Part shown: one piece after another, positions 55,487-64,000 of the stretch
How the letters are laid out: each line of letters opens with the position of its first letter
How positions within the stretch are numbered: the first letter of the stretch is position 1
DNA from: Pseudomonadota bacterium
Lineage (GTDB): Bacteria; Pseudomonadota; Gammaproteobacteria; Burkholderiales; Methylophilaceae
NCBI GenBank assembly: GCA_029556915.1
Contig: JAKQIT010000083.1
Coordinates: forward strand, 39,587-103,586
DNA length: 64,000 bases
Reading direction: 5' to 3'
The notes under the pieces: model-generated
What the model was told of the DNA's origin: nothing
The model's database searches: none
The model's input: the letters and a program-made list of their open reading frames with translations, nothing else
Made by a program: the position numbers and the translations under genes

Positions 55487-55990
55487 CTATATTTCGCCTT
55501 TGCTGGCGCGTGTAATAAGCTCAATAAACTTTTGTTCCATTTCGGTGGCAGATTTTCTGGCGCGCTCGGTGGGGTTTTTAATGCTTTTCAAATCGTTAGT
55601 CGGGCGTGCCATCGCCAAAAAAAGTTGGCCATTTTTCTCATAAAGCGCAATGCGGCACGGCGCAAACACGCTAAATTCTGGGTGGTCGAGTATGATTTCC
55701 GAGCCATAGCTTAAGTTGCACACGGCAAACACTTCTTTTACGCCTTGCGGGTCTATATCGCGTTTTTTCATTTGCTCGGCAATGTCAAACTTGGCGGCGG
55801 TGACAAAGTTCATTCCAGCCGAGACACTTTTGATACTATCACGCACATCTTGCGCACTCAGCCCTTCTTTTACCTGCACTTCAAAAATCGTGCTCTCTAC
55901 ATTCGCTGAGGTTTGTGCGTCTGGGTTTGCAGTTGCGCAACCTGCATTAAAGAGCATCAGCAGGCACAGTGCATTTAAGGTTTTTCGCAT
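55487..55990 (-). CDS. DUF302-family exported protein
   Basis: A 167-residue protein starting at the ATG at 55990, with GGAG 7 nt upstream; a longer frame from 56014 lacks such a site. Signal or lipoprotein-like N terminus (LCLLMLFNAGC). The DUF302 region spans about 40-130 (VRDSIKSVSAGMNFVTAAKFD, VCNLSYGSEIILDHPEFSVFAPCRIALYE). Function of DUF302 proteins is unknown. C-terminal charged helix. Confidence 0.85.
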   Translation of the reverse strand: MRKTLNALCLLMLFNAGCATANPDAQTSANVESTIFEVQVKEGLSAQDVRDSIKSVSAGMNFVTAAKFDIAEQMKKRDIDPQGVKEVFAVCNLSYGSEIILDHPEFSVFAPCRIALYEKNGQLFLAMARPTNDLKSIKNPTERARKSATEMEQKFIELITRASKGEI

Positions 55991-56064
55991 AGCGTTCTCC
56001 AATTCTTCATGCAATGATGGCGTAATTTATCCATGCGCTCAGTAACTGAGGTTACATAGGAGCA

Positions 56065-56985
56065 TTAAAGTTTTAAAGCGCGCTGAATATCTTTTTTGCT
56101 ATGTGCGGGGGCGAGTAACTGCATAAAATCCATCATATAGCTGCGCAAAAATGCATCTTTACGCACCCCTAAATAGGTGGTGCTGGGTGGAAAAAGATGG
56201 CTCACATCTAGCATGGCTAAATTACTATCTCGGTTAGTGTCATACGCCATTTGCGCCACCAAGCCAATACCCATGCCCAAACTCACGTAGGTTTTAATCA
56301 CGTCCGCGTCAATTGCGGTGAGCACTACGTTAGGTTCGATGCCAGCATCATGAAACACGCGGCTTACCAAAGTAGCACCGGTAAACGCGTAGTCATAAGT
56401 CACAATCGGATATTTTGCGATTTTTGCTAAGGTTAAGTCCGCCTCTTTTAACAAAGGGTGACCGTGTGGTGCTACCACGCAACGGTTCCATTGGTAGCAT
56501 GGCAAGCATAAAATCTCTTCAAAACTGCTAATACTTTCTGTTGCGATGCCCACATCGGCCTCGCCACTTACAATTTGCTCCGCCACTTGCGCTGGGCTGC
56601 CTTGATGGATATTCAATTTCACTTCAGGATGCATTTCTATAAATGCTTTTACCGCCGCGGGTAATTTATAACGTGCCTGCGTATGGGTAGTGGCAATCGT
56701 GAGCGTGCCAGTTTCAACATTGGCAAACTCATCCCCTACCCGTTTGATACTTTCCATCTCGCGCATAATCCGTTGCGCCAAGCTAATCACGATTTCACCT
56801 GGCTCAGTCACACCAACAAGGCGCTTGCCGTTGCGTTGAAAAATCTGCAAGCCCAGTTCATCTTCTAACAATTGAATTTGTTTGCTCACCCCAGGCTGAG
56901 AGGTATGCAAGGCTTCCGCCGCTGCAGAAATATTGAGTTTGCTTTTAGCGACTTCATGCACGTAACGTAATTGATGAATTTTCAT
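56065..56985 (-). CDS. cysB: CysB-type LysR transcriptional regulator
   Basis: A 306-residue LysR regulator from the ATG at 56985 (MKIHQLRYVHEV). Helix-turn-helix at about 17-45 (LNISAAAEALHTSQPGVSKQI). The effector domain has SEADVGIATE-like residues (SGEADVGIATES) and VTYDYAFTGATL, as in CysB/Cbl, which bind N-acetylserine or sulfur anions. It is divergent from the sulfur-assimilation genes at 57108 and probably activates them. Confidence 0.93.
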   Translation of the reverse strand: MKIHQLRYVHEVAKSKLNISAAAEALHTSQPGVSKQIQLLEDELGLQIFQRNGKRLVGVTEPGEIVISLAQRIMREMESIKRVGDEFANVETGTLTIATTHTQARYKLPAAVKAFIEMHPEVKLNIHQGSPAQVAEQIVSGEADVGIATESISSFEEILCLPCYQWNRCVVAPHGHPLLKEADLTLAKIAKYPIVTYDYAFTGATLVSRVFHDAGIEPNVVLTAIDADVIKTYVSLGMGIGLVAQMAYDTNRDSNLAMLDVSHLFPPSTTYLGVRKDAFLRSYMMDFMQLLAPAHSKKDIQRALKL

Positions 56986-57107
56986 ATTTCTCACATATTG
57001 ATATAACTAATAGCTATATCATAGAACAATTCAGTATAAAAGCAACATTTAGCCTGTGATATATTGCGTGCACTTTAAAGATGTTATTGTTAACGGACAC
57101 CTAATAC

Positions 57108-57902
57108 ATGGACTTTGGTTATATCGTCGCTGGCTTCAGCGTGGGCCTGCTAGTAGGAATTACTGGCGTAGGCGGCGGCTCACTGATGACGCCACTACTA
57201 GTATTTTTGTTTGGCTTTAAAGCGACAGTTGCTGTTGGTACAGATTTACTCTATGCCGCTTTAACTAAAACAGGTGGTGTGTTTGTACATCACAAAACAC
57301 ACAAATCAGTTGATTGGCGCGTAGTTGGCTGGATGTCGCTTGGAAGCTTACCTTCGGCTATTGCCACCATTTTTGTGATAAAGCACCTCATTAAAATTGA
57401 AAAAAACATCACTGGGCTCATTACTTTTAGCTTAGGCATAGCGCTAATACTCACTGCAATCGCCTTGCTCATTCGCAGTTATATTACCCGTAAGCAAATT
57501 CGCGAAGTTGAAAACAGCATTATCAGCAGTGGCAGATTTAAACAAATGCAAATCCCCTTTACTATATTTGTTGGGGTTGTATTAGGTGCCTTAGTGACCA
57601 TTTCTTCGGTTGGGGCAGGTGTTTTAGGCACATTGGCACTATTGTTTTTGTATCCCAAAATGAGCACATTAAAAGTGGTAGGCACTGACTTAGCACACGC
57701 CATTCCGCTTACTGCAGTTGCTGGATTTGGCCATTGGACTCTAGGTCATGTAGATTTCAGCTTATTAGGTACATTGCTCATTGGCTCTTTACCCGGAATT
57801 TGGATAGGTAGTCATTTAAGTGCAAAAATTCCAGAAAAAATATTACGGCCAGTGCTGGCAGCCTTGTTGCTAATTATCGGGTTTAAATTTGTATTATCTT
57901 AA
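57108..57902 (+). CDS. TauE/SafE (DUF81) anion permease
   Basis: A 264-residue inner-membrane protein with about 8 hydrophobic segments, starting GFSVGLLVGITGVGGGSLMTPLL, the family signature. The internal repeat appears again (VVLGALVTISSVGAGVLGTLA). Such transporters carry sulfite, sulfonates or similar anions. Being the first gene of the cys block, it may import sulfate or export excess sulfite. No canonical CysTWA is in the window. Confidence 0.88.
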   Translation: MDFGYIVAGFSVGLLVGITGVGGGSLMTPLLVFLFGFKATVAVGTDLLYAALTKTGGVFVHHKTHKSVDWRVVGWMSLGSLPSAIATIFVIKHLIKIEKNITGLITFSLGIALILTAIALLIRSYITRKQIREVENSIISSGRFKQMQIPFTIFVGVVLGALVTISSVGAGVLGTLALLFLYPKMSTLKVVGTDLAHAIPLTAVAGFGHWTLGHVDFSLLGTLLIGSLPGIWIGSHLSAKIPEKILRPVLAALLLIIGFKFVLS

Positions 57903-57934
57903 TTATTATTTGTTTTAGATTAGAATAGAAAAAT

Positions 57935-59602
57935 ATGTATCAATACGACGAAATTGACCAAAAAATTGTGGATGAGCGTGTCGCGCAATATCGCGACCAA
58001 ACCCGTCGCTATCTAGCGGGCGAGCTTACCGAAGATGAATATCGACCCTTACGTTTGCAAAATGGCTTATACATTCAACGCCAAGCGCCCATGCTACGCA
58101 TTGCCGTTCCTTACGGTATGTTATCAAGTCGCCAATTGCGCAAATTGGGCGATATTGCAAAAAAATACGACAAAGGCTATGGCCATTTTTCTACCCGCCA
58201 AAACTTGCAACTCAATTGGCCTAAATTAGAAGACACGCCAGATATTTTGGCAGAGCTAGCAACCGTGGAAATGCACGCCATTCAAACCTCAGGCAACTGC
58301 ATTCGCAACATTACTACCGATCAATTCGTGGGCATTGCGCCTGATGAAGTAATTGACCCGCGCGCCATGGCTGAAATTATGCGTCAATGGAGCACTTTTC
58401 ACCCAGAATTTGCCTTGTTGCCGCGCAAATTTAAAATTGCCGTGAGCGGAACAAAACAAGATCGGGCTGTTGTGCAAGCCCATGATATTGGTTTTGAGTT
58501 TTATTTGGATCAACACAATCAAGTTGCGGCAAAAGTTTGGGTGGGCGGCGGTTTAGGCCGCACACCAATTTTAGGCACGGTGATTCGGGAACACTTAGAG
58601 TGGCAGCATGCCCTCACCTATTGCGAAGCCATTATTCGTGTTTATAACTTACATGGTCGCCGCGATAACGCTTACAAAGCACGCATTAAAATTTTGGTTA
58701 AAGCTTTGGGCATTGATGAATTCCGAAGCCAAGTTGAAGCGGAATGGGCGCACCTTAAAGATAACGAGAATACGATTACTGAGGCCGAGTTAGCGCGTGT
58801 GGCAAAACATTTTGAAGCGATGCCTTATGAAACCCTGCCTGCCCATGATGCAAGCTTTGATGCAGCAATAGCCACTAACCCAGCATTTGCCGCGTGGGTA
58901 AAACGTTGCGTGCATCCGCACAAACAAGCGGGCTATCGCGCAGTCACACTTTCACTCAAGCCACATGGTCAAGCCCCTGGCGACATTACTTCTGAACAGA
59001 TGTGGGCTGTTGCTGATTTAGCCGACCAATTTAGCTTTGGTGAGTTACGTTCATCACACGAACAAAATTTAATTTTAGCCGATGTGAAACTAAGTGACTT
59101 ATATACGTTATGGGATAAGGCGCGTGCAAACGGCTTGGCCACCCCCAATATTGGTTTACTTACTGACATTATCTGCTGCCCTGGAGGTGACTTTTGCAGT
59201 TTAGCAAATGCTAAAAGCATCCCTATTGCACAGGCGATTCAAATGCAATTTGACAACTTAGATTATCTGCATGATATCGGCGTTATTGAACTCAACATTT
59301 CAGGCTGTATGAACGCATGCGGCCATCATCACGTCGGCCATATCGGCATTCTAGGGGTCGATAAGGATGGCTCAGAATGGTATCAAGTCACCATCGGTGG
59401 CAAGCAAGGTAACGACGCCAGTATTGGCACCGTGATTGGCCCTTCATTTTCAGCAGAAGAAATGCCAAGCGTAGTACAAAAACTCATTGAAGTTTACATA
59501 AAAGAACGTACGCCTGAAGAACATTTTATAGATACCGTACGACGCTTAGGTGTTGCTCCCTTCAAAACCCATGTGTACGCAAAAGATGAGGTGGCAGCAT
59601 GA
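57935..59602 (+). CDS. cysI: Sulfite reductase hemoprotein (nitrite/sulfite reductase family)
   Basis: A 555-residue siroheme/[4Fe-4S] reductase that converts sulfite to sulfide. Two nitrite/sulfite reductase half domains. Cluster ligands: C-x5-C in CCPGGDFC and C-x3-C in GCMNACGHHH. Substrate-binding Arg/Lys lie in GHFSTRQNLQLNW and SSHEQNLIL. Stop overlaps the next gene by 4 bp. It lacks a CysJ flavoprotein partner here; ferredoxin FdxA downstream could be a donor, which is inference. Confidence 0.92.
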   Translation: MYQYDEIDQKIVDERVAQYRDQTRRYLAGELTEDEYRPLRLQNGLYIQRQAPMLRIAVPYGMLSSRQLRKLGDIAKKYDKGYGHFSTRQNLQLNWPKLEDTPDILAELATVEMHAIQTSGNCIRNITTDQFVGIAPDEVIDPRAMAEIMRQWSTFHPEFALLPRKFKIAVSGTKQDRAVVQAHDIGFEFYLDQHNQVAAKVWVGGGLGRTPILGTVIREHLEWQHALTYCEAIIRVYNLHGRRDNAYKARIKILVKALGIDEFRSQVEAEWAHLKDNENTITEAELARVAKHFEAMPYETLPAHDASFDAAIATNPAFAAWVKRCVHPHKQAGYRAVTLSLKPHGQAPGDITSEQMWAVADLADQFSFGELRSSHEQNLILADVKLSDLYTLWDKARANGLATPNIGLLTDIICCPGGDFCSLANAKSIPIAQAIQMQFDNLDYLHDIGVIELNISGCMNACGHHHVGHIGILGVDKDGSEWYQVTIGGKQGNDASIGTVIGPSFSAEEMPSVVQKLIEVYIKERTPEEHFIDTVRRLGVAPFKTHVYAKDEVAA

Positions 59603-60216
59603 GCCATTTGATTAAATTGAACAGTGGTCAAGCTAACTTAGAGAATGACGAGTGGACACTGGTACAATTACCCGCCTCGCAAACTGAAGAACGCAAACAA
59701 GCTGGTAAGGTTGTGCTGTTTAAGTTGACTGGTGAGGATACGGTTTCTAACGAACAAATCGCCAACACTGTTATTCCTGCGAGTGGAAAAATAATCGTAC
59801 CCTTAAGTGTATTTATTGCCCGAAATAGTGAGCTTACTGACCGTGTTGAGCAAGGGCAAATCGGAGTTTGGTTAGCCACACATGAACCGTTAGAGACTCT
59901 GACTCAATTTCAAACTGATTTGAACAAGTTGCCAGTGATTGCCGTATTTGTCGAACGTTTTGCTGATGGCCGTATATTCTCACTTGGTAACTTATTGCGC
60001 ACACGCTTCGGTTTTAAAAATGAGCTAAGAGCATTTGGGGATGTGTTGCGCGACCAATTGTTTTTCTTAAAACGGTGTGGATTTACTAGCTACGTGATTC
60101 GAGCTGACCGTTCAGCACAAGATGCGATTTCAAGTTTAAATGACTTTAGTCAGCCTTACCAAGGCGCAGTAGATGAATCACGCCCAGCATTTAAGCGTTA
60201 TCACAGAGGTGTATGA
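59599..60216 (+). CDS. DUF934 sulfite-reductase-associated protein
   Basis: A 205-residue protein of the DUF934 family, found next to cysI in many proteobacteria. Conserved segment FADGRIFSLGNLLRTRFGFKNELRAFGDVLRDQL (about 116-150) has a Arg/Asp-rich core. Start overlaps cysI by 4 bp and its stop overlaps cysH by 4 bp, so the three are coupled. Function unknown; possibly an oxidoreductase accessory factor. Confidence 0.87.
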   Translation: MSHLIKLNSGQANLENDEWTLVQLPASQTEERKQAGKVVLFKLTGEDTVSNEQIANTVIPASGKIIVPLSVFIARNSELTDRVEQGQIGVWLATHEPLETLTQFQTDLNKLPVIAVFVERFADGRIFSLGNLLRTRFGFKNELRAFGDVLRDQLFFLKRCGFTSYVIRADRSAQDAISSLNDFSQPYQGAVDESRPAFKRYHRGV

Positions 60217-60989
60217 TGGTCGACTTTAATTCTGGGGTTACCATGCTAAAACCAGCTGCAAACAATCCAGCTACGCGCCCTACTCTCAGTGACAGTTTAG
60301 TTGCTAGCACTCATCAAAAAACAACTTCCGTCTTAGCTTTGTTGTCTGATGCAAGCAGTGAATTTGGTGATAATAAAATAACCTTTGCTAATAGCTTTGG
60401 TGCGGAAGACATGGTGCTAACAGACATTATTATAAGAAATGCATTAAAAATTGAAATTTTTTCTTTAGACACTGGACGATTGCCCGCTGAGACATATGAT
60501 TTAATGAGTGAGACTGAAAAGCATTATAATACCAAGTTGAACGTGTACTTTCCTATCGCTGAAAATGTAGAGCTTTATGTAAAGACCAATGGTATTAATG
60601 CATTTTATGACTCTATTGAGTTAAGAAAATCATGTTGTCATATGCGTAAAGTAGAACCATTGCAGCGTGCGCTCAGTGGCAAAGGGGCATGGATTACAGG
60701 CATGAGAGCCGCGCAAGCAACCACTAGAGCCAGTCTACCAGTTAGAGAGTTTGATACAGGCAACCAACTCGAAAAGTTTAATCCATTAAGTGACTGGTCT
60801 GAACAAGAAGTATGGGCATACATTCGTTTGCATGAAGTGCCCTATAACAAACTGCATGACCAGTTTTACCCCAGTATTGGTTGCGCACCATGCACGCGCG
60901 CTGTAGCCATGGGTGAAGACATTCGCGCTGGCCGTTGGTGGTGGGAAGACCCCACCAGCAAAGAATGCGGCTTACACGTTAAAATATAA
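60213..60989 (+). CDS. cysH: Fe-S type adenylyl-sulfate (APS) reductase CysH
   Basis: A 258-residue reductase. It has two Cys pairs, C141/C142 (SCCHMRKVEPL) and C224/C227 (GCAPCTRA), the [4Fe-4S] ligands that mark APS reductases rather than PAPS reductases, and the C-terminal catalytic Cys252 in ECGLH. Nucleotide site: SFGAEDMVL and SLDTGRL. It makes sulfite from APS using thioredoxin. The GTG/ATG choice near the N terminus is uncertain (MMV or Met11). It is coupled to DUF934. Confidence 0.93.
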   Translation: MMVDFNSGVTMLKPAANNPATRPTLSDSLVASTHQKTTSVLALLSDASSEFGDNKITFANSFGAEDMVLTDIIIRNALKIEIFSLDTGRLPAETYDLMSETEKHYNTKLNVYFPIAENVELYVKTNGINAFYDSIELRKSCCHMRKVEPLQRALSGKGAWITGMRAAQATTRASLPVREFDTGNQLEKFNPLSDWSEQEVWAYIRLHEVPYNKLHDQFYPSIGCAPCTRAVAMGEDIRAGRWWWEDPTSKECGLHVKI

Positions 60990-61032
60990 TTAATGTACTA
61001 CTTTTAAATAATTAAATAATTTATTGAATATA

Positions 61033-61974
61033 ATGAATAAAAAACATTTTAATCACCAACCTTTATCACATCTGGATTGGCTTGAAGCAGAAGCTATACA
61101 CATTCTGCGTGAAGTGGCTGGCCAGTGTAGCAACCCCGTATTACTATTTTCTGGCGGCAAAGATTCACTCTGTATCTTACGCTTAGCTGAAAAAGCCTTC
61201 CGTCCAGGTCGTTTCCCCTTCCCGTTGATGCACATTGATACAGGCCACAACTACCAAGAAGTAATTAATTTCCGTGACCAACGCGCGGCTGAGCTTGGCG
61301 AGCGCTTGATTGTGCGCTCAGTTGAGGACTCCATGAAACGTGGTACAGTGGTGTTGAAAACGCCTGACGAACCTCGCAATAAACATCAATCAGTCACGTT
61401 GCTAGAAGCGATTGAAGAATTTGGCTTTGATTGCTGTATCGGCGGTGCACGTCGTGACGAAGAAAAAGCGCGCGCCAAAGAGCGTATCATGAGCTTCCGT
61501 GATGAGTTTGGTCAATGGGATCCAAAAAACCAACGCCCAGAATTGTGGAACTTATATAACGCACGTTCGCACAAGGGCGAAAACATCCGCGCATTCCCCA
61601 TCTCCAACTGGACAGAAATGGACGTTTGGCAATATATCGAACGCGAAAAACTAGAGCTACCAAGCATTTACTTTGCACACCAACGTGATGTGGTAATGCG
61701 TAATGGCGCGATTTTTCCTGTGAATGTGCCTTTGGCCTCAGGTGAAATCATTAACCAACCAAAAGCGGGCGAAGAAGTGATTAACATGCAAGTGCGCTTT
61801 AGAACGGTGGGCGATATTACGTGTACTGCGCCAGTGACTTCGGATGCAGATAACACGAGTAAAATTGTCCTAGAAACCGCCACCACGACCATTACCGAGC
61901 GCGGTGCAACCCGCTTGGACGACCAAACTTCAGACGCAAGTATGGAACAACGCAAAAAAGAAGGTTATTTTTAG
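61033..61974 (+). CDS. cysD: Sulfate adenylyltransferase subunit 2
   Basis: A 313-residue ATP-sulfurylase subunit forming APS from sulfate with CysN. ATG at 61033; an upstream TTG is in frame. PP-loop: LLFSGGKDSLCILRLA. Conserved IDTGHNYQEVI, GGARRDEEKARAKERI and EMDVWQYI. It follows cysH by 43 bp and precedes cysN by 1 bp. Confidence 0.95.
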   Translation: MNKKHFNHQPLSHLDWLEAEAIHILREVAGQCSNPVLLFSGGKDSLCILRLAEKAFRPGRFPFPLMHIDTGHNYQEVINFRDQRAAELGERLIVRSVEDSMKRGTVVLKTPDEPRNKHQSVTLLEAIEEFGFDCCIGGARRDEEKARAKERIMSFRDEFGQWDPKNQRPELWNLYNARSHKGENIRAFPISNWTEMDVWQYIEREKLELPSIYFAHQRDVVMRNGAIFPVNVPLASGEIINQPKAGEEVINMQVRFRTVGDITCTAPVTSDADNTSKIVLETATTTITERGATRLDDQTSDASMEQRKKEGYF

Positions 61975-61975
61975 C

Positions 61976-63250
61976 ATGACAAATCAACACAACGACTCTT
62001 TATTACGCTTTATGACTTGCGGTTCTGTTGATGACGGCAAAAGCACGCTCATTGGCCGTTTACTGTTTGATACCAAAACGATTTTGGCAGACACTTTAAC
62101 GCAAATATCTAACACATCAAAAAAACGCGGCATGGAAGCGGTTGACCTTTCACTTTTAACCGATGGCTTGCAGGCTGAACGTGAACAAGGCATTACCATT
62201 GATGTAGCCTATCGCTACTTTAGTACTGGCACGCGCAAATACATTATTGCCGATGCCCCCGGCCATGAGCAATACACACGTAATATGGTGACCGCAGCCT
62301 CAACCGCTAATTTGGCAATTATTTTAATTGACGCTCGCCGTGGCGTGCTCACGCAAACTCGTCGCCACAGTTATTTGGCGCATTTAGTGGGTATTCAGCA
62401 CATTGTCGTTGCAGTCAATAAAATGGACCTAGTCAATTATGATCAAGCTACCTATGACAAAATTTGTGCTGACTATTTAGCATTTGCCAAAGAAATTGGC
62501 CTCGCACAAGCACGTGACATTCGTTTTATCCCCATGTCTGCTTTAAATGGTGACATGCTGGTTGACCGTTTAGACAATATGCCTTGGTATAAAGGTGAAA
62601 CCATGCTTGAAATGCTTGAAAAAGCGCCTGCAGCGCATACAGAACAATCTGAAGAGTTCCGTTTCCCCGTTCAGTTCGTTTGTCGCCCACACGCTAGTGC
62701 CGATGCTGATTTGCATGATTTTAGAGGATTTATGGGGCGTGTTGAAAGTGGCGATATTGCAGTGGGTGATGCCGTCACAGTGCTGCCAAACGGCTACCAG
62801 TCTAAAGTCAAAGCCATTCAAATTGGTGATGCACAACTCAAAAATGCACAAACCGAGCAAAGTATTACGTTGTTACTAGAAGATGAAATAGACACTTCAC
62901 GTGGCGATATGATTGTTAAAACGGGTAGCAATATTACCCCTGTAAAACAGATTGAGGCGCACGTTTGTTGGCTTTCAGAGACTCCGCTGTCACCAGCACG
63001 CACCTATATTATTCGCCATACCACGCGTGAATCTAAAGCCAAAGTGGGCGCCATTGCTTATAAAGTGGATGTCAATACGCTGGAACAGCAAGCTACATCA
63101 GACCTAAAAATGAACGACATTGCACGCATTAATTTTAAGTTGGCACAACCTTTAATGGTTGATAGCTACAGCACTAATCGCGCAACTGGTGCATTTATTG
63201 TCATTGATGAAAGTACAAACAACACCGTGGGTGCGGGAATGATTGTTTAA
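61976..63250 (+). CDS. cysN: Sulfate adenylyltransferase subunit 1 (GTPase)
   Basis: A 424-residue GTPase that drives CysD. ATG at 61976 (MTNQHND), 1 bp after the cysD stop; the longer frame from 61904 overlaps cysD and is not expected. G motifs: GSVDDGKSTL, DAPGHEQYTRNM, NKMD. EF-Tu-like domains II-III follow (PVQFVCRPHASAD). It ends without the APS kinase (CysC) domain found in NodQ-type fusions. Confidence 0.95.
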   Translation: MTNQHNDSLLRFMTCGSVDDGKSTLIGRLLFDTKTILADTLTQISNTSKKRGMEAVDLSLLTDGLQAEREQGITIDVAYRYFSTGTRKYIIADAPGHEQYTRNMVTAASTANLAIILIDARRGVLTQTRRHSYLAHLVGIQHIVVAVNKMDLVNYDQATYDKICADYLAFAKEIGLAQARDIRFIPMSALNGDMLVDRLDNMPWYKGETMLEMLEKAPAAHTEQSEEFRFPVQFVCRPHASADADLHDFRGFMGRVESGDIAVGDAVTVLPNGYQSKVKAIQIGDAQLKNAQTEQSITLLLEDEIDTSRGDMIVKTGSNITPVKQIEAHVCWLSETPLSPARTYIIRHTTRESKAKVGAIAYKVDVNTLEQQATSDLKMNDIARINFKLAQPLMVDSYSTNRATGAFIVIDESTNNTVGAGMIV

Positions 63251-63345
63251 CTGAGGTTTGATGTGGCGCAACAATTAAGCCATGCAAATAAACTAAATTT
63301 CAAATAAAATAACGTTTTAGCTTTTTAAGCTGTTAAGGACTGAAA

Positions 63346-63669
63346 ATGACCTATGTAGTGACCGAAAACTGTATTCAATGTAAATATACTGATTGCGTTG
63401 ATGTTTGCCCTGTAGATTGCTTTGTTGAAGGCCCAAACTTTTTGGCCATTGACCCTGATGAGTGCATAGACTGCACATTATGCGTTGCAGAATGCCCTGC
63501 CGAAGCTATTTTTGCTGAGGATGACGTGCCGGCAGACCAGCAAGAATATATCGCTCTCAACGCCCGTTTGGCTAAAATTTGGCCTGTTATTTCAGCACGC
63601 AAAGAACCGCTAGAAGATGCAGATGCGATGAATGGCGCACCTGGAAAACGAGATTTTCTGGTAGAGTAA
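63346..63669 (+). CDS. fdxA: Seven-iron ferredoxin
   Basis: A 107-residue FdxA-type ferredoxin. Cys ligands: C9, C17 and C50 for the [3Fe-4S] cluster, and C21, C40, C43, C46 for the [4Fe-4S] ([13 protein letters not shown]). The C-terminal acidic and helical region ([16 protein letters not shown]) is typical of Azotobacter-type FdxA. RBS TTAAGGACTG upstream. Electron carrier; possible donor to CysI by proximity. Confidence 0.94.
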   Translation: MTYVVTENCIQCKYTDCVDVCPVDCFVEGPNFLAIDPDECIDCTLCVAECPAEAIFAEDDVPADQQEYIALNARLAKIWPVISARKEPLEDADAMNGAPGKRDFLVE

Positions 63670-63769
63670 AAAAACTATAATAAGTAAATACAAAAAGGAG
63701 GCTTCTGGTCTCGTCACTTATTTTACAGATAAAGTTTATTTTAATTTCTGATGCAAAGTGTTAAAAATA

Positions 63770-63797
63770 ATGGGGGCTACATGCCCCCCATCTTTTT
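63770..63797 (+). terminator. Rho-independent terminator after fdxA
   Basis: TGGGGGC-TACAT-GCCCCCA stem then a T-run (TCTTTTTC). It is 100 bp after the fdxA stop. The stretch between has an AAGGAGG motif but no supported gene. Confidence 0.75.
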
Positions 63798-63861
63798 CTA
63801 AAAACTATTAATTAAGTAATCCAGTGAAAAGAGCTACCTAGAATTAAATCAAAGGAGCCAG

Positions 63862-63966
63862 TGTTAAATTGCATCGAATATTGACCCACCTAGCATAGAA
63901 ATATGCATCTAAATTTGACCCACGTAGCGATACTAGACTGCTCACAACCTGAGCAGGAGAATAGGA
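63862..63966 (+). mobile_element. Left end of an IS21-type element
   Basis: Probable terminus beginning TGTTAAATTGCATCG near 63862, with two 25-bp related copies (TGCATC(G/T)AA..TTGACCCAC(C/G)TAGC at 63870-63894 and 63904-63928), as IS21 ends carry multiple terminal repeats. The istA start follows directly. The remainder lies outside the window. Confidence 0.8.
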
Positions 63967-64000
63967 GTGATCGACGTGGCGATATTAAGTGTAATCAGGC
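63967..64000 (+). CDS. istA: IstA transposase of IS21 family, N-terminal fragment
   Basis: GTG start at 63967, preceded by AGCAGGAG. The 11 visible codons give VIDVAILSVIR, the typical N terminus of IS21-family IstA (then RRW...). The frame is open to the window edge. Only the start is visible, so integrity of the transposase cannot be judged. Confidence 0.8.
   Translation, partial: MIDVAILSVIR

Noticed and set aside
61904-61975. Upstream extension of cysN
   Set aside because: It overlaps cysD and is absent from normal CysN proteins; the ATG at 61976 matches the family start.
63695-63769. AAGGAGG followed by a possible short CTG-started ORF after fdxA
   Set aside because: No ATG/GTG/TTG start at a proper distance, about 19 codons only, and no recognisable product.
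1-64000. CRISPR array, prophage or rRNA operon
   Set aside because: No regularly spaced direct repeats, no phage structural or integrase genes, and no rRNA sequence seen. The dispersed palindromes are not regularly spaced.

Overview
The window looks like a chromosomal segment of a betaproteobacterial methylotroph of the family Methylophilaceae, probably Methylotenera or a close relative. This rests on an EpsA/B/E/F/G/L-type exopolysaccharide (EPS) locus resembling the methanolan locus of Methylobacillus, on betaproteobacterial housekeeping neighbourhoods (tRNA-Leu/rnr/rlmB, glnE, cysB with the sulfate-assimilation genes), and on AT-rich DNA. The genus call is inference. No prophage, CRISPR array or rRNA operon was seen. 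One insertion sequence begins at the extreme right edge.

Layout. 1-4342: rlmB, a zinc-ribbon hypothetical gene, rnr and a tRNA-Leu, with long palindromes between rlmB and the hypothetical gene. 4343-31360: a roughly 27 kb EPS locus. It holds a LuxR-type regulator behind a sigma-54-like promoter (epsA), the initiating phosphoglycosyltransferase (epsB), galE, an ExeA-like ATPase, a WecG-family and several GT2/GT4 glycosyltransferases, an aminotransferase/acyltransferase pair for an acylated amino sugar, a flippase, two tandem polymerase/ligase paralogues (one carrying an FHA-like tail), a secreted GH5-like hydrolase, a GMC oxidoreductase with a tiny Tat-leader protein, the tyrosine kinase/Wzz/outer-membrane export set (epsG, F, L, E), and a small secreted protein with a PEP-CTERM-like tail. 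No exosortase gene is present.

31539-34908: an argD-argF-argG operon. 35093-44345: an EamA transporter, a lipoprotein, a NarX/NarL-like two-component pair, dihydroxyacetone kinase subunits (dhaL, dhaK), a glutathione peroxidase, an orphan flagellin methylase (fliB) and a diguanylate cyclase. 44522-55990: glnE, acs, a small membrane protein, a TPR membrane glycosyltransferase, a D,D-peptidase, a DUF3617 protein, prfC, a YchJ-like protein and a DUF302 protein. 56065-63669: a sulfate-assimilation block (cysB; TauE/SafE, cysI, DUF934, cysH, cysD, cysN), then fdxA. 63862 to the end: the left end of an IS21-type element with the first codons of istA.

A family of about ten intergenic palindromic repeats runs through the window, mostly between convergent genes. 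Two copies carry the hairpin loop inverted relative to the flanking tail, and one copy is a nested compound of several palindromes. The sulfur genes make a coherent route: CysDN makes APS, an Fe-S type CysH reduces APS directly to sulfite (there is no APS kinase domain), and CysI makes sulfide. The most unusual protein is the FHA-tailed polysaccharide polymerase/ligase at 18476-20578.
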